A stretch of DNA of 64,000 nt, from NCBI GenBank assembly GCA_002633005.1, contig NMRA01000098.1, forward strand, positions 619,435 through 683,434. The letters run 5' to 3'. The translations under genes were made by a program, and so were the position numbers. Each line of letters starts with the position of its first letter. The stretch's first letter is position 1. The notes under the pieces were generated by a model. The model was given only the letters and a program-made list of their open reading frames with translations. It was not told the DNA's origin and did no database searches. Below are positions 12,463 to 24,573 of the stretch, piece after piece. This DNA is from Phoronis australis (lineage: Eukaryota; Phoronida; Phoronidae).

Positions 12463-13545
12463 TTTGCGCGTATATGTGTATAGTATAAGACCGCATAAGA
12501 AAACAACACAAATTGTGAAATGTAACTATACTATACTTGAGATATAGAGATAAACGTATTAAGAAGAGAGAGGTTGCCGCGATGAGTTTATCTGTCAGAA
12601 CACCTACGGGGTAGCCCTATTGCGAAGCTTATGCTCTCCGTCCGACACTCCCATCTGTGAGCCAAAACCCTTAGAAATGGCTGAGCGATTTCGGTTCAGT
12701 CGCCGCGATCAGTTACAAAGCGAATCTCTTTTTTGTTCAAGGTATCAACTTAAGTTGTTGATTCACTGCGGTTAACGGCAGTAACTTAAAGATGGCGCTG
12801 CGCGATCAATTTTTGTTTGGGTTAGGGATTTTACTGAGGGGCTCGAATCACCTAAAGCGCTGATAAAGACGTCAACGAGTTATCTTCCGGCAAAACCTTT
12901 GCAGCTGAAGAAGAACCCGTAAATGAAATTAACGTGCGTACGTACCTCGCGTGCACCAGTTAGTGCAGCCACCCCCATACGTTTCCAATACATCATCTCT
13001 GCATGTAAATGACACATCGCCTATTTGTTACGTTTCTGGAAAATCACAATTAACAATTTGATGAATCCGATCCGCTGTCGATCCAAGAAACGCGTAAGAC
13101 ACATGTACGACCAGTCTGTGATTTCATTGTGGCTGTAACCATTGTCAATTCAGAATTGACATTGCACTTATGTCGCTGTCCAAGTGCCTTTCGATGTTGC
13201 TGGTGTATATAAGAAGGTGTCTTAAACTGGGTTTCAGCAGGGGAAACCAGGGAGCCTTTGTCGACCGGGGGGGGGGGGGGGGGNGCGCCAAGGAGGTGTT
13301 GACAGGGGCACGCACTGTTGTTTTTTGCTCCCGTGCGCCGAAAGTCCTCGCTTCAGTCGCCACTGACCATAGAGCCGCGATCGGACAATGGGGGTGGTGT
13401 GGTGTGGTCGGGAGCGAATAGCGATCGGACGTTAAGCGATGGGTTGTGGTGATCAGGCAATATATACCTAAATCGGCGAAAAACATACCCGTGTCTATAA
13501 CAAAATCGGCAAGCGGCACACTGCACATATGCAATTAGGCAGAGA
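12463..13545. other. Unassigned sequence with poly-G run and single N
   Basis: No gene recognised. At 13266-13284 a run of about 18 G ends in one N, probably a homopolymer sequencing problem. The overlapping frames here are low-complexity shadows. Confidence 0.6.
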
Positions 13546-13559
13546 AAGTAAAGGCATGC

Positions 13560-13900
13560 AGGCCAGGAATATGATGTGTGGGAGCTGGGCTGGTTCCTTC
13601 AGGAGCAAAGAATGTTATATACGTGATTGAGAAGCGAAAACTGTAGTGCTGCCTCAGGCTGATCGGGGAAATTTGAATACGTGAAGGGTCCAGCGTGCGT
13701 GAGAAGAATTTTAAATTTCTTGGCTGAGCAGCGCGCGGGAAGTGGCGGGAGGGAAAGGAACGGTTTGAAATAGTGTGTGGGAGCGGGGCTGATCTCTTTG
13801 GGAGCAAAAAGTTACGCAGTGTGGACGAAAAGTGCCTGGTGTTAGAACGGGAGACTTCAGATCCCTGAGAGAGGAATAGTGTGCATGAGAGAAGAGTTTG
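13560..13900. repeat. Degenerate tandem repeat, unit about 210 bp
   Basis: The block at about 13570-13700 (TGTGTGGGAGCTGGGCTG ... GGAGCAAAGAA) recurs, diverged, at about 13778-13900 (TGTGTGGGAGCGGGGCTG ... GGAGCAAAAAG). No coding potential recognised. Confidence 0.55.
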
Positions 13901-14337
13901 TGTAGATTGGCAATCCCGAGCAATGCACAGGAAAAGAAGTCTGTGGTCTTTGCTTTGTAACATTAAAAATCCATTTATTTATATGGGGTCATTTTTAATA
14001 GTGAAAAGATGCTGGTCATTATTTAAAATAGAATGCCACCAAAAACAACTTAGTTTGTATCATTTAGGTCGAGTAGTTCCACTTGATAACAGCAAGTACA
14101 ACTTTTTTCCTGACACCTAACGGAGGTGTTGAAATTAACCAATGACGTCAGTGGTTCGAATGCAGTCTGTTCAGCAGTTCACAACACGCTTACAGGTGTC
14201 AGGTAATCGCTTGAATTCATCGTTTTACACCAATAAATCATAAAAATTCGATGTAAAACCTTTACAAATACATCGAGTTATTGAACAAACGTGTTACTTT
14301 AGTTCGCTGTTACGAATTTTTAGGTATTTAAACGCAC

Positions 14338-15440
14338 CTGCCTCACAGGGTCGAGGGGATACGCATCCTATCAATATCAGCTCCTTGAAGTTTGGGAAGA
14401 TGTCGCCGTCCAAGTGCATGCTTGAGTGTAAAAAGCAAGTTACTTGGCAATTCCTCTCAACTTTGAGCATTTCAGAAGGACCGCCACAGCGTCTTAGCTC
14501 TCTCTGAAATAAAAGCAAAAGATATTGACACTTTTATGTTTCTATTATTACGTGTTGCAATTGGTATTTTAACACAAGACACAGCATATTGCTCAAAATG
14601 CCGATAGCCAGAAAGGAGTCAATCGCCTTGAGGGGATCTGGTGATGGCAAGTCTACGCCCCAGAAATGCAGCAGATCCTCCAGTGAGTCTAAGTCTACAT
14701 CCGTCATCCTGCTAACCACTACTGGCACAAGACATGACAGCTTCCACCTGCCAGTTGTCTTTCGAAAACCTGGTGGTCAATTGCTGTGAGAGGTTGTCTA
14801 GGAAAGGTATTTCGACTGCTCTTCTGTAGTACTCACTAGAAGAAACAATTACTGACAACAAATTCAACTACGCACTACGTGAATTAGATTTTGGTTATGA
14901 AGCAAATAAAGAGCCAAGTGGAAATACAAACTAGAATCAGTTTCTGTGCGTTCGTAGACCCTGTGCTTTACTGAGTAAATTTGGTATGTACGAAAATAAT
15001 TACTATTTCGTTTTCATTGTAAACAAGCAGCAAAATTAAAAGTAAGTCAGAAAACCGACATTATGTACAAAATGTGTTGAATCATAATTATTACCTGAGT
15101 GTTTCTGCGGGAACATTAGCCCTGTGCGTGTGGTGTCTGGACTGCCGATGAATCTGAATATCGTATCCAATGTTCTCAGCTATGGTGTGCGCGTCTTGGA
15201 ACCATTCAACACAGACATAGCATAGATCTTCGGTTTTTGCTCTTAATGGTTACACTTCGTCAACTGCTGTGTCAATGAGATTGTAAGCCTCTACACTGTC
15301 AGCAGCTTGTTTTTGCAGCTTGGCACTAAACCCCTTGAGGTTGTCAAGTACATTCAAAAGAGTTACAAGCACAAGTATATTTGACCTATTCATCATAGAC
15401 TGCTTCAAATCTTGCGCTTTTGTCGAAGACGATGTATCCC
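14338..15440 (-). pseudogene. hAT-type transposase (ZMYM1/P52rIPK-like) relic with a retained intron
   Basis: Read on the minus strand, the blocks of a hAT transposase appear in family order: NVLDNLKGFSAKLQKQA (about 15300-15350), an EWFQDAHTIAE block (about 15180-15215), NVPAETLSEYYRRAVEIPFL split by an intron, VPVVVSRMTD and DLPSPDPLK (about 14630-14725), then EELPSNLL (about 14430-14455) and DGDIFPNFKELILIGC with a CEA end (about 14340-14410), the start of the dimerisation domain. The intron is 14836-15094 with GT-AG ends and the phase rejoins Leu-Ser-Glu. Damage: a TAA after AVDEV (about 15250), a one-base shift near 14728, and further shifts or stops near 14470-14560. The continuation after CEA was not found. 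This could be an old transposon or a dead domesticated gene. Confidence 0.75.
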
Positions 15441-15467
15441 AGGACTACTTCGTATCTCTTGCAATTT

Positions 15468-16935
15468 TTCGAATAAACGTCCCAAAGTCTGAACACTTGA
15501 AACCCGAAGTTGTAACACCAAATAAACGCCCATAGGCATGGGCGTTTCATCTGGTGGGCCTTTCTACGAAAATTCCAAAAGACGGAAGTGATGCTTATTG
15601 CGGGTAGGAAGACGGTCAGTATTGAGGTCAGAACTAGGGCTCCAGAGGGGACTTATTCAACACCGCGTGAGTCCCACGAGGCTACGAAAGTACAACCTAC
15701 CCGCAATTCCTGGTACTGTACACTGTTCGCGATTGAGGTCACCTTGTCAATATGAGTGCTACCCGGGTTCATTCCTTGTACAGGCCTAACTTGCTAGGGT
15801 GTATCTTGAAACGGACTCGCGACCAAACCACAGCACCCGCCCCAACGGCTCTTACAAAGGACCGAACAATTCTTCGCAAAACGAGCTGATCATTTTTCTA
15901 AAGTATACACATTACGCGTACACTGTATGTTTTATGCGCAAGGCAATTTTACAAACCTATGGAGTAGAATATCATGTCAAGACATGACAGATGAGGCAAA
16001 AACGTTGCACGTCGACTCACCTGAATATCCGGGGTTGCAGTATCACAGCATTTTCCCTAAACATATCTTAAAGACGCTAGTTATCTAAACAAATCAGCTC
16101 TAGATTCTTGCTTTTTCCGCGCTGGATCCAAAGTGCTGGGCTACTTGAGGAGCGTGCTCGAAATTGAACTCCGCAGGACTTACCGATGAGTCACGAAAAC
16201 TCGAAACGTGTTGCTTTTCGGGAATCAGAATGTAAAGAAATTATATTTTTTCAGGGTGAACCCCCTCCTCTTCTATTTTTTGAGGTGGGTTACCTGGGGT
16301 TTACCTACGCTGGCAGTGCCGTTTTCGTTTTGCTGGTGATGTTTTTTTAATTTTCATTTTTGATCCTGTCCCAAGGGGGGTTTAAATCCCCTGAATTTCC
16401 CACCGGAGATCCTCCACTGCAGTGTTCTGGTGCTCGGTCATCCCAACGTTGAAAGTCGTCCACGTTACCTTGTAGCTCGTGAGTGCTTCAAACCTGCGTT
16501 AAAGTAATACTGATGTTGAGAGCCGTACTGATGCTGATTGCGATGGTATCGGGATTTTCAGTAGATAAGCCCATGGGCGTGTCAGTATTCGGAAATTGGA
16601 AATTTTCAAGCGTTTTAGTAACACCAAATAAACGCCCAGGCGTTCATTCGAAAAAGAAGGGCGTGAAAACGGAAAGTCATAGTTTTGCTGACTTTGACAT
16701 TTTTAGTTACAACTGTATTATTAATGTTATGTTAATAAATGTATAGTTCGCCAACACCTTGTTAGTTTTTATAAACGGTAAATGATCCACAAACGTGAGT
16801 TTGTGAAAAAAATTGACACCGAGTGGGATTTTAAGAGGAAGTTTTCCGAATAAACGCCCACTGTCTGGACACTTGACATCTGAAGTCGAAACACCAAATA
16901 AACGTCAATGGGCGTTTATTCGTCATAAACGCCCA
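15468..16935. repeat. Two copies of an AATAAACGCCC-bearing repeat plus solo motifs
   Basis: About 85 bases at 15468-15553 recur at 16848-16935: CGAATAAACG, then a TCTGGACACTTGA-like stretch, then ACACCAAATAAACG and an inverted GGGCGTTT. The same ACACCAAATAAACGCCC is found alone at about 16621. Each full copy contains a small palindrome of GGGCGTTTAT with ATAAACGCCC. The region between has no recognised gene. Confidence 0.6.
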
Positions 16936-17029
16936 TGGAAGTTTTATCGAGTGGGCTTATCTACGGAAAATCCCGTTAGTGTCCAGGCTAGGTTACTACA
17001 CATCTTGTCTAGGTTTCCACCGTAAAAAT

Positions 17030-17420
17030 ATCGTAAGGTTAGGTTACCACTGGTTACTGAGTATAATGTCAAAGTTAAAGATTCACGAAGACATATTAAC
17101 AATATTTAAACTGGAGATGATTTACAAGTGAGAGAAAATAGCATAAATTTTACTGTGGTTTTTATTGAAATTGTGCGTCTTAAATGTTGGTACAATGCGG
17201 TTTATTGAACATTCGAGTATTGCGCGTACTCCATTTTCACGTAAAATGACGTAAGCTGCTGAATAACTCAGTGGTTGAGGCGACGCCTGTCGTTACACGA
17301 AACCTGAATGAAGCGTGTTCAAATCCGGCCTCGGATTCCCGCCAAAAATGTTAATCAACACGCATTGATTAACAAAATCGGTTGTAATGGCTATGGTTAT
17401 GCGGCATAACTATCCCTTAA
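17030..17420 (+). repeat. Dispersed repeat with tRNA-like (Pol III) core, diverged copy
   Basis: This block aligns with the repeats at 54510-54930 and 55560-55960: TTACCACTGGTTACTGA near 17045, ATTTACAAGTGAGAGAA near 17120, AATTGTGCGTCTTA near 17170, then a tRNA-like part at about 17262-17335 with CTCAGTGGTTGAG as degenerate A box and GTTCAAATCC as B box, followed by CGGATTCCCGCC. It is a SINE-like element or a transposon that captured a tRNA promoter. Confidence 0.65.
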
Positions 17421-17764
17421 ATGACGATAAGTTGCATACATTACGCACTAATTGTTTTGTTCACACACGCAATGATTTCACTAAGTATCCGCCTTCGTAA
17501 ATTACCCTGGAAACCGCTTTCCTTTGAATGTAAAGTGACGCAATTGGCGAAAACAAAGTCTGAATAAAATTCACACGTTCAGTGAACAGAATTACCCGAA
17601 TTTATCTCATACAACACTTCAAGAATTTTTCGGAAATTTTTCGTCAAAAACACTTCTCTTTTCTTGCAAAAATGTGCCTTTCTTTTGAAATCATACCCCA
17701 AAACAACTCCAAAATGTTTTAGTCATGAAACCGATTATGCCTTTTTGAAGAATATTGATGAAAA

Positions 17765-18059
17765 CAGTGGCGGATTTGGATACCATAAAGAGGGGCGGGG
17801 CCAACATGTTGCCTCGGGAATTGGGCAAAGCGCGATTGTATTTGCAGCACAAGCCCGAAGTTGCGGGAACCTTGTTCGAAAGATTTACCGGTGGGCTAAA
17901 AAAAAAAACGGGAACGCCGCAATCTAGGGCACCCCTTTCTCAACGTCCTAGTTCCTTACTCAATATTTCCTCGCGCTTCACGCTGTTGCTGTTCCATTTT
18001 TGCTTGATGCAGCCAAGGGGGAGGGACGGACCCCCTGAGCCCCCCTAAGTCCGCCTATG
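17765..18059. mobile_element. MITE family A, copy 1
   Basis: Starts CAGTGGCGGATTTGG and ends GTCCGCCTATG; the ends are imperfect inverted repeats. It is flanked by GAAAA on both sides (17760-17764, 18060-18064), a 5-bp target duplication. It shares its inner sequence (CAACATGTTGCCTCGG, TCACGCTGTTGCTG, GCAGCCAAGGGGG) with 26780-27092. Confidence 0.85.
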
Positions 18060-18304
18060 GAAAACAAGATAACGACGACAAAAATGATGACTTTCTGTGA
18101 TCGTGATGAGGAAGGCACGACCACCGTAAGGTTGAACTGTGCATACGTGTACCTTTGCATGAAGAAGCTGTCTATTCCTTCCAAAAAAACATGACGTTTT
18201 TATTTATGTTTACCACAACGGCCTGACAAACGAAGCGTTTCTTTACAGCTGCTCGTTAATCAGGACAAGCTCGAGTTGAACACTTCCAACTCAAACAGAT
18301 CAAA

Positions 18305-18305
<1 letters not shown>

Positions 18306-18366
<61 letters not shown>
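18306..18366. repeat. CTG/CAG trinucleotide microsatellite
   Basis: About twenty perfect CTG units followed by decayed ones to about 18395. The long Ala or Ser frames across it are products of the repeat, not a gene. Confidence 0.97.
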
Positions 18367-18367
<1 letters not shown>

Positions 18368-18437
18368 ACTGCTATTGCTACTGCTACTTCTGTTGAAACA
18401 AAGACGACAATATCGACTCTGATAATATAATTGTAGC

Positions 18438-18512
18438 AGTAGTGGTGATGATGGTGGTGGTGATGATGGTGGTGGTGATGATGGTGGTGGTGATGATGGT
18501 GGTGCTGATGAT
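18438..18512. repeat. GGTGATGATGGT minisatellite
   Basis: Four to five units of a 15-18 base GGTGGTGATGAT pattern; the poly-His frame on the other strand is an artefact of it. Confidence 0.9.
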
Positions 18513-18559
18513 AATGTAGAAATAGTAATGACAAATATCACAATAATAGTAACGCGAAC

Positions 18560-20920
18560 GATTAGGACAATGCCAATAATGAAGTTTCGTTGCTACCATA
18601 AAATATTGTTAGTTATACGTTTCAAGATATACACGTAGAACAACCTGCAGCAGATTCCATTTCTTTTACGCAGCAATAACTCATTTTTCATTGGTGAAAC
18701 AGGGTCAAACTGACAAATAGAAAATAAAGCTCCATTTACAAGCACGAAAAACTCATTAACTTCATAAACAGCATTTCATCACTTTTAATGTACCCGACAA
18801 ATATGATTTCATTATAAGTACGGTGAAACGCAACGGCGTCATTTTTTGGCATCTTGAAATGTACAGGGTGGTAGGTGAGCACTGCAGGAGCCAGGGGATC
18901 CCAAATCACCAAGCCCACAGTTTATTGCCAAAATGCTGGGACGATTTATTACGGGAGATTGGGGAGGCAAAGCTGACGTTACACGTCTTTAATGGGGAAT
19001 GTGTGATATCGTTTTCTTCTGCTGCACGTGAGTGCAAATCTACACACGGTATCGCCACCTGTTTTATGCTTCTGACTACGCTACCGCAAAAGCTCATTCG
19101 GCGGTATAACTTCTTTGTTTCATGACAAAGCTGCGTTTGATTTATTAGCTTGTTTCATAAGAAATCTAAATGGAATGCACTGATCAGATACTTTTGACTC
19201 ACCCATTTAAGATGTTCGTCATTTGCCTGCATCAGGTTTTGTGCGATGGAACGGGTATAAATTTCTGCACTCTGTCGTATCTGCGCAATACTTCTACCGT
19301 TATACACATATCGAGGCTGTGTATTAACAAGCGACGCTGTGAAGTTTCAGAAACTCACCATGAAACATATGGTAAGCTGAAGAAGGTACCATTAAAGTCG
19401 CTTATTTAAAAAAAAAAACTTTGACTGTAATAGATTTGACCGTATAAGCAGCAATATATTCCATTAGTGCCTTGGTTAGAACTGCTCTCCTCATGATGGC
19501 ATATAAAATATTTCTAAATGTCATTTTGCTTTTATTTCCTCCAACTTCTTACTATTAAAGTCAGTTACAAATACATTGAAGGCGGCGGAAGCAGATCGTC
19601 ACCCACATTTTCAGCGTCGCTTGCTGTATAAATGTAACTGCAGTTCTTATTTCTCACGTTTCACACTACTTATCATAAATTATGACCTTATGTCACATCC
19701 AGCGTTTTCATCGTTTCATTAAAAAGTTCACTTTGGAACCTCACCCATGTTGTCTTCGCATTATTAGGTAAGAAATTTATTGCATCAACAAACAAGTACA
19801 AAAACAAAATGTAATTCAGCTTACCACCTTAAAAATATTACTACTGGACCATATGTAAAAGTTATGCCTGCTGCAACAGAACGACCACTTCTCCTGGAAG
19901 CGTTCAGGCGTAACTTTTTCCAGGTTGCGATATTGACAAATTTCACGCAATAATAATTGAAAACTAGGTTTAGCATTTTACAACCGGTGCTTATGATAAT
20001 GATATTGTGTTGAGCAGAGAATTAAATTGACAACTTCCAACCTACTGGTTTGGTTAGAGGGTTATTACACTGATCTATCATCCACGACAAAAATTGAACA
20101 AATGTAAGTCTAAAACTGTTTCTTTCTTTCTTTCTTTCTTTACTTTGCTCACGGAAAGAGCACAAAAGCTGCTGGCGACTAGCTTTATGCAAATAAGAGT
20201 TTGCCGTCTTCAAATTCACCATTTGTTCAATTTTTCTTCAAACATTTCCTTTCGCGACTGGTCTTGTTAAGTTTCAAAGTAATTCAAAATGAAGGTAAAT
20301 GTGCCAAGAAATTTATCTACCCGATGAGTGAGGAGGAATTTCTCGGATTATATGTGTGTTTACATATTTATGTTTATTATGTAGATAACGTAATGTTTAA
20401 TTAACGTAACGTAAGGTATTGAAATTTTTAAATCAGGAGTTATACTGTTGGATATGAGATGTCGCAAGGCGGGAGTACACTGTAATCTTTCAGGGGAAAG
20501 GTCCGCATAAGTCCTAAAATCGGCATGCTGACGACGTTTCCTTCTTTATTTCGTTGGTCATGTCCGTAGTCCTTCCCCCTCCTCTTAAATCAGCTTATTA
20601 GTTAGAATACGTTGATGTCTTCCGAACGCCAATCATAAGCCGGTGGTGGTTTTCAAAAGAAATTTGCAATGCTGTACATTCGCTGTTGTAGCCAGACCTT
20701 CTGCCTAAATTATAAAGACATCCCTTGCTAAAAGTTAGGCGTCCTTTACAAAACGACATGTCCCTAATTATAGAAATCTGACGTTTAAGCAATGCGACTT
20801 GAAGTCTACAAAGGACTATTCACTTTTAAATTTCGTTCACCGAGTCCCTAGATACCATGCAGTACACAGATTGGCCTTGTCCTAGTCAGTGAGAAACTCG
20901 GTGTCTTTCCCGACTCATCC
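18560..20920. other. No recognisable gene
   Basis: Short frames only. A (CTTT)5 microsatellite lies at about 20123-20142. No splice-consistent exon series was found. Confidence 0.55.
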
Positions 20921-21230
20921 CAGGGGCGGATCCAGGATTTTGAGTTAGAGGCGGCCAGGGTACAAGAATAACCAGAATTTCGTCACATATGCGCGCCCAG
21001 CCTAAAATGTAGGAATTCCGGAGTCTCAAATATTTGCGTTTGCGGATCTTATTACTAAAAAAATATAAAAAATAATATAAAAAACGGTAAACGGGGTTTG
21101 CTCAAGGCCTATGCATTGTGCATTCGCACCCCGAACCCCCTGGGTGCTCGCATATGCTAGTCAGCAATTCGCACCCCGAACTCCCAAATGGTATCTGGGA
21201 GAATTTTTGGGGAGGGGTATGGCCCCCTTG
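20921..21230. mobile_element. MITE family B, copy 1 (3' end truncated)
   Basis: Begins CAGGGGCGGATCCAGGATT and contains the GCGCGCCCAGCCTAAA block shared with copies at 23886 and 60026. Flanked by CATCC at 20916-20920 and 21231-21235, a likely 5-bp target duplication, although the usual ATCCGCCACTG end is missing. Confidence 0.7.
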
Positions 21231-21235
21231 CATCC

Positions 21236-22432
21236 TTCTGCATAGTGATTTGTGTAGGCTTTTGTTGAATTGAATGACGCCAACAGTTAAGGCTTGTTAT
21301 CGGAAATACAGAAATGTGAGTGAATAATGCAAAAAGACTTCGCGCATCGACCCACTTCATGGAGAAAAGCACAACCGTTATATTTTATTCATGAAGTATT
21401 GCAACTACGAAAAGTAAGATTTTGTGTACAAAATTTAAGTCAAATTGTTACATTGGGTTTCTATCTGTAGCACCCGTGACACTAATTCACAGACAGCTTA
21501 CATGTCTATCTGAACAGCTCCATAATTTTGTCTTGTCTAAGCCACGTGTACACAAAGACCCGGTATTAGGACAATTTAAAGCACTGTACACGTGGCGTAA
21601 TCAAAAGTCAAATAAGTTGAAGTGACTTAGCACCCGTTGAGTCTTTTTCCTGCGAACAGTTTATAGATCTGGGTTGATGTATTCCGTGAGCTCATACCTC
21701 TCGCCAAAAAGATAGATCACAGACGACCACGCTAATGAAAGGCGAGCGTTTCGCAAGCATGCCTGGCAGCGTAGCCTAAAAATGGCGGACCCTGATGCGA
21801 TTGGTCGGTGAGTGGTCATGGAAAACACTTGACTGTTTCAGTTTCATAAGCGTAGATTTCTCGCCGCAAGTGCTTCGCGAGTGTCTTGGGTCTACGGAAC
21901 GCAGCTATGCGTGACAACCTTTAAAACCATCTAGTAATCAAATGAGTCATTGTAAATGAATAGTAAACATATAAGGGTAGATCCTTTGCATAAAATGTAA
22001 GTTACATGGACCGAGAGAGAGGGTTCTGTACCTGCACATGTCCGATCTGGGACCAGTCTTTATTTGGTTTATTACTAATGCTTCTCTTCTACGATTTCTT
22101 CTTCCATTAGCTTGCCTTGATTTCGTTGTTTCGATATACTGCCATTTCGTGTTCGTGGACCTGGGTCTTACCTCTGTACTCAATTAAATTGAGAGTCTGC
22201 GTTCACTCTGAGGTGGAAATTAAATCCTGTACCCAGAGGTTTATCGGTTATGCAGCTTGCATATGGTCAATTCGTTTGTGAATAGCGACATCGGTCGCTC
22301 CAGGTGGCTTCAAAAGTAATATTCCCATCCGGGCAACATCACTTCGTAACGGAGGTCATCTGATGATCATACTGTTTTCCCCAATCAGAAGTCATTACTG
22401 GTACTTAAATAAGTTTTTGGCCACAATAAGAT
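21236..22432. other. No recognisable feature
   Basis: About 1.2 kb without motif, repeat or credible exon. Confidence 0.5.
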
Positions 22433-22484
22433 TAGAAACCGGACGATCGCCGCACAAATAAAAAAAGTTCATGTTCAATTCACC

Positions 22485-22513
22485 GTTTCGTCTTTTTCAT
22501 TAGACATCATCAG
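22485..22513 (-). ncRNA. Hammerhead-like core motif in left arm of Penelope-like element
   Basis: On the minus strand CTGATGA (22507-22513) is followed by a 4-bp stem GTCT/AGAC and then GAAAC (22485-22489), the two conserved boxes of a hammerhead ribozyme. There is one extra T between CTGATGA and the stem compared with the canonical core, and I could not resolve stems I and III or the cleavage site. Hammerheads are known in Penelope-like elements, which is the reason to call it. Confidence 0.35.
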
Positions 22514-22695
22514 GATCATATTTATAACAATTTAGGACAACAAGTGCCAACATACAGCTCAGGTAACATCCGTAGAGTGAAGTGAGAGATACATAGAATA
22601 TAATCAGTAGCTGGTTATCCCCATAGTTGCAGGGTCACTGAGCTCTGCATGTTATTCAGAGAATCAGTAGCATGCTGGTTCTGAATGGCCAGTGA

Positions 22696-23340
22696 CTATT
22701 TAATGTACAGTAACTCCTTATTAGGTTCTCTGCAGATAATACAAACAGAGTTGACTTGGTGATTGTAGCTAATACAATGCCTATATATGTTACTTTCCTC
22801 TGAGGTGTGATGTTCGTTCAACTTGTCACAGATGCGTTTCTGTGTGAGTCCTATGTATACATAACATTGCTCGTTCAATAAAGGGATGGGTGATTTCAGT
22901 TTACACAGCATATTGGAAAGTTTCCGAAGAGGTTTGAAAACAACTATCAGTTCAACTGCTGGGTCTATGCAATGAATAAGGCGAGACGTTTCAATTTTAT
23001 ACTATTTGGCCCGATGTAACCAAGAGAAAAGAAAACTTTCTTTTTCTCGGGTCCAATAACATCTACCTTATCTGCCTCATTCATTTTTGAAAGGAAGTGC
23101 CTTTTACAGCTATTCAGAAAATTCAGAGGGGAAACCATTGGCACGCAATAACTGGAAAATCATAGCTACGTCACTATCAAAATTTAAATTGGTGGAGCAT
23201 ATTCTCCAGGCACGATGTAACAAGCAATTGACTAGACCTCTCTTGTACTGGATAGGCACAAAACTATCACATTTAAGATACACGGATGTAACAACGGTGC
23301 TATTCTCACGTTTAACCAAGACATCTAGAAAAGGTAAACA
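22696..23340 (-). pseudogene. Penelope-like RT thumb and GIY-YIG endonuclease fragment
   Basis: Two minus-strand frames with one or more breaks between them. The upstream one (about 23110-23340) reads VKRENSTVVTSVYLK, VPIQYKRGLV and HRAWRICST, the region after the RT fingers and palm in Penelope-like proteins. The downstream one (22696-22911) reads YIGLTQKRICDKLNEH, a GIY-YIG nuclease core; the Cys-containing strand that normally precedes it (compare KVECDNC at 53690) is deleted. No RT catalytic Asp pair is left. Confidence 0.75.
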
Positions 23341-23787
23341 CGACTAGCGCTCAGATTCAATGGTGAAGTTGATGGACGGATGCATTTTGTTCATGTGATT
23401 AAAAAAGGTGTTGAGTGAGCTCTTGGACGAAAACACAACAAACGTATAGTCACATACCTACGATAAAATTGTGTGACAGGCTGAAAGAACATCACACCTC
23501 ATAGAAAAGTAACATATATAGGCATTGTATTAGCTATAATCACCAAGCCAACTCCGTTGGTATTATCTGCAGAGAACCTAATAAGGAGTTACTGTACATT
23601 AAATAGTCATTGGCCATTCAGAACCAGCATGCCACTGATTCTCTGAATAACATGCAGAGCTCAGTGACCCTGCAACTATGGTGATGACCAGCTACTGACT
23701 ATGTTCTGTGTATCTCTCACTTCACTCTATGGATGTTACCTGAGCTGTATGTTGGCACTTGTTGTCCTAAATTGTTATAAATATGAT

Positions 23788-23815
23788 CCTGATGATGTCA
23801 AATGAAAAGACGAAA
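23788..23815 (+). ncRNA. Hammerhead-like core motif in right arm of Penelope-like element
   Basis: Inverted partner of the motif at 22485-22513: CTGATGA (23788-23794), stem GTC/GAC, then GAAAC (23811-23815). It has the same extra T. The stem is one pair shorter. Confidence 0.35.
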
Positions 23816-23885
23816 CGTTAAATTGAACATGAACTTTTTTATTTGTGCGGTGATCGTCCGGTTTTTAACATTACCGGTACACTTC

Positions 23886-24133
23886 CAGGGGCGGATCCAG
23901 GATTTTGAGTTGGGGGGAGGGGGCAGGGAACAGGAATAACCGGAATTTCGCCACATGCGCGCGCCCAGCCTAAAGTATAGGGGTGCAGGGGTCTCGAATT
24001 TTGGGGTTTGTGGACCTTATTACTAAAACAACAACAAAAAACGGTCAACGGGCTTTGTTCAAAGCCTTCCAAATGGTATGTGGGAGAATTTTAGGGGGCC
24101 ATGGTCCCCTTGGCCTCCCTAAATCCGCCACTG
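23886..24133. mobile_element. MITE family B, copy 2
   Basis: CAGGGGCGGATCCAGG at the start and ATCCGCCACTG at the end, flanked by ACTTC (23881-23885 and 24134-24138), a perfect 5-bp target duplication. Ends resemble those of family A, so the two families probably used the same transposase. Confidence 0.85.
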
Positions 24134-24573
24134 ACTTCTGTCGTGGATTGGCTCAAACGCTATGCGAGAAATGGAGTTATGAGGTTGAGTTGACCGTGTA
24201 CCTGTGGAATATCACGTATTGCTAGAAATTTATGTACTTTTCATTCATGTCGTCGGAGATCAGGTGTCGCTGTTTTTGAGATCTGACCAATTACAGGCCG
24301 CGGAAATCATATCCCTGACTGACGGTATTAGAATTAAACAAGGCGAACATACGATGGCTGTATATCAAAGGGGGTAATAACTTGACAATTTATTGCAAGG
24401 CGAACAAATCAGGGGAAAGAAGCACCAGTGGTAATATAAGAATACAAAAATAGATTGACCTATCAGACTTTGGCCTCGGGGGCACATCGCTCTTCTACGG
24501 TCCATGTGACGATGTGACGTAATACCACACTCGAGTATGTATTCTAAACAGCTGATACCATTTCACATGCAAG

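Larger units (their letters stand above)
22433..23868 (-). mobile_element. Penelope-like element, truncated, with ~400-bp inverted arms
   Basis: Left arm 22433-22830 and right arm 23471-23868 are inverted copies of one another, diverged but continuous. Between them, on the minus strand, lies the C-terminal part of a Penelope-like retrotransposon protein. The arm itself includes the last bases of the endonuclease frame (CDRLKEHHTS-like), so the right arm is an inverted copy of the element's own 3' end placed upstream. Most of the RT is missing. Confidence 0.75.

Noticed and set aside
18256-18541. Poly-His, poly-Ala and poly-Ser frames
   Set aside because: They are translations of CTG and GGTGAT simple repeats in three frames, with no flanking gene signal.
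21784-21810. ATGGCGGACCCTGATGCG followed by a GTGAGT donor, like a first coding exon
   Set aside because: No downstream exon in matching phase was found; start plus donor alone is too common by chance.
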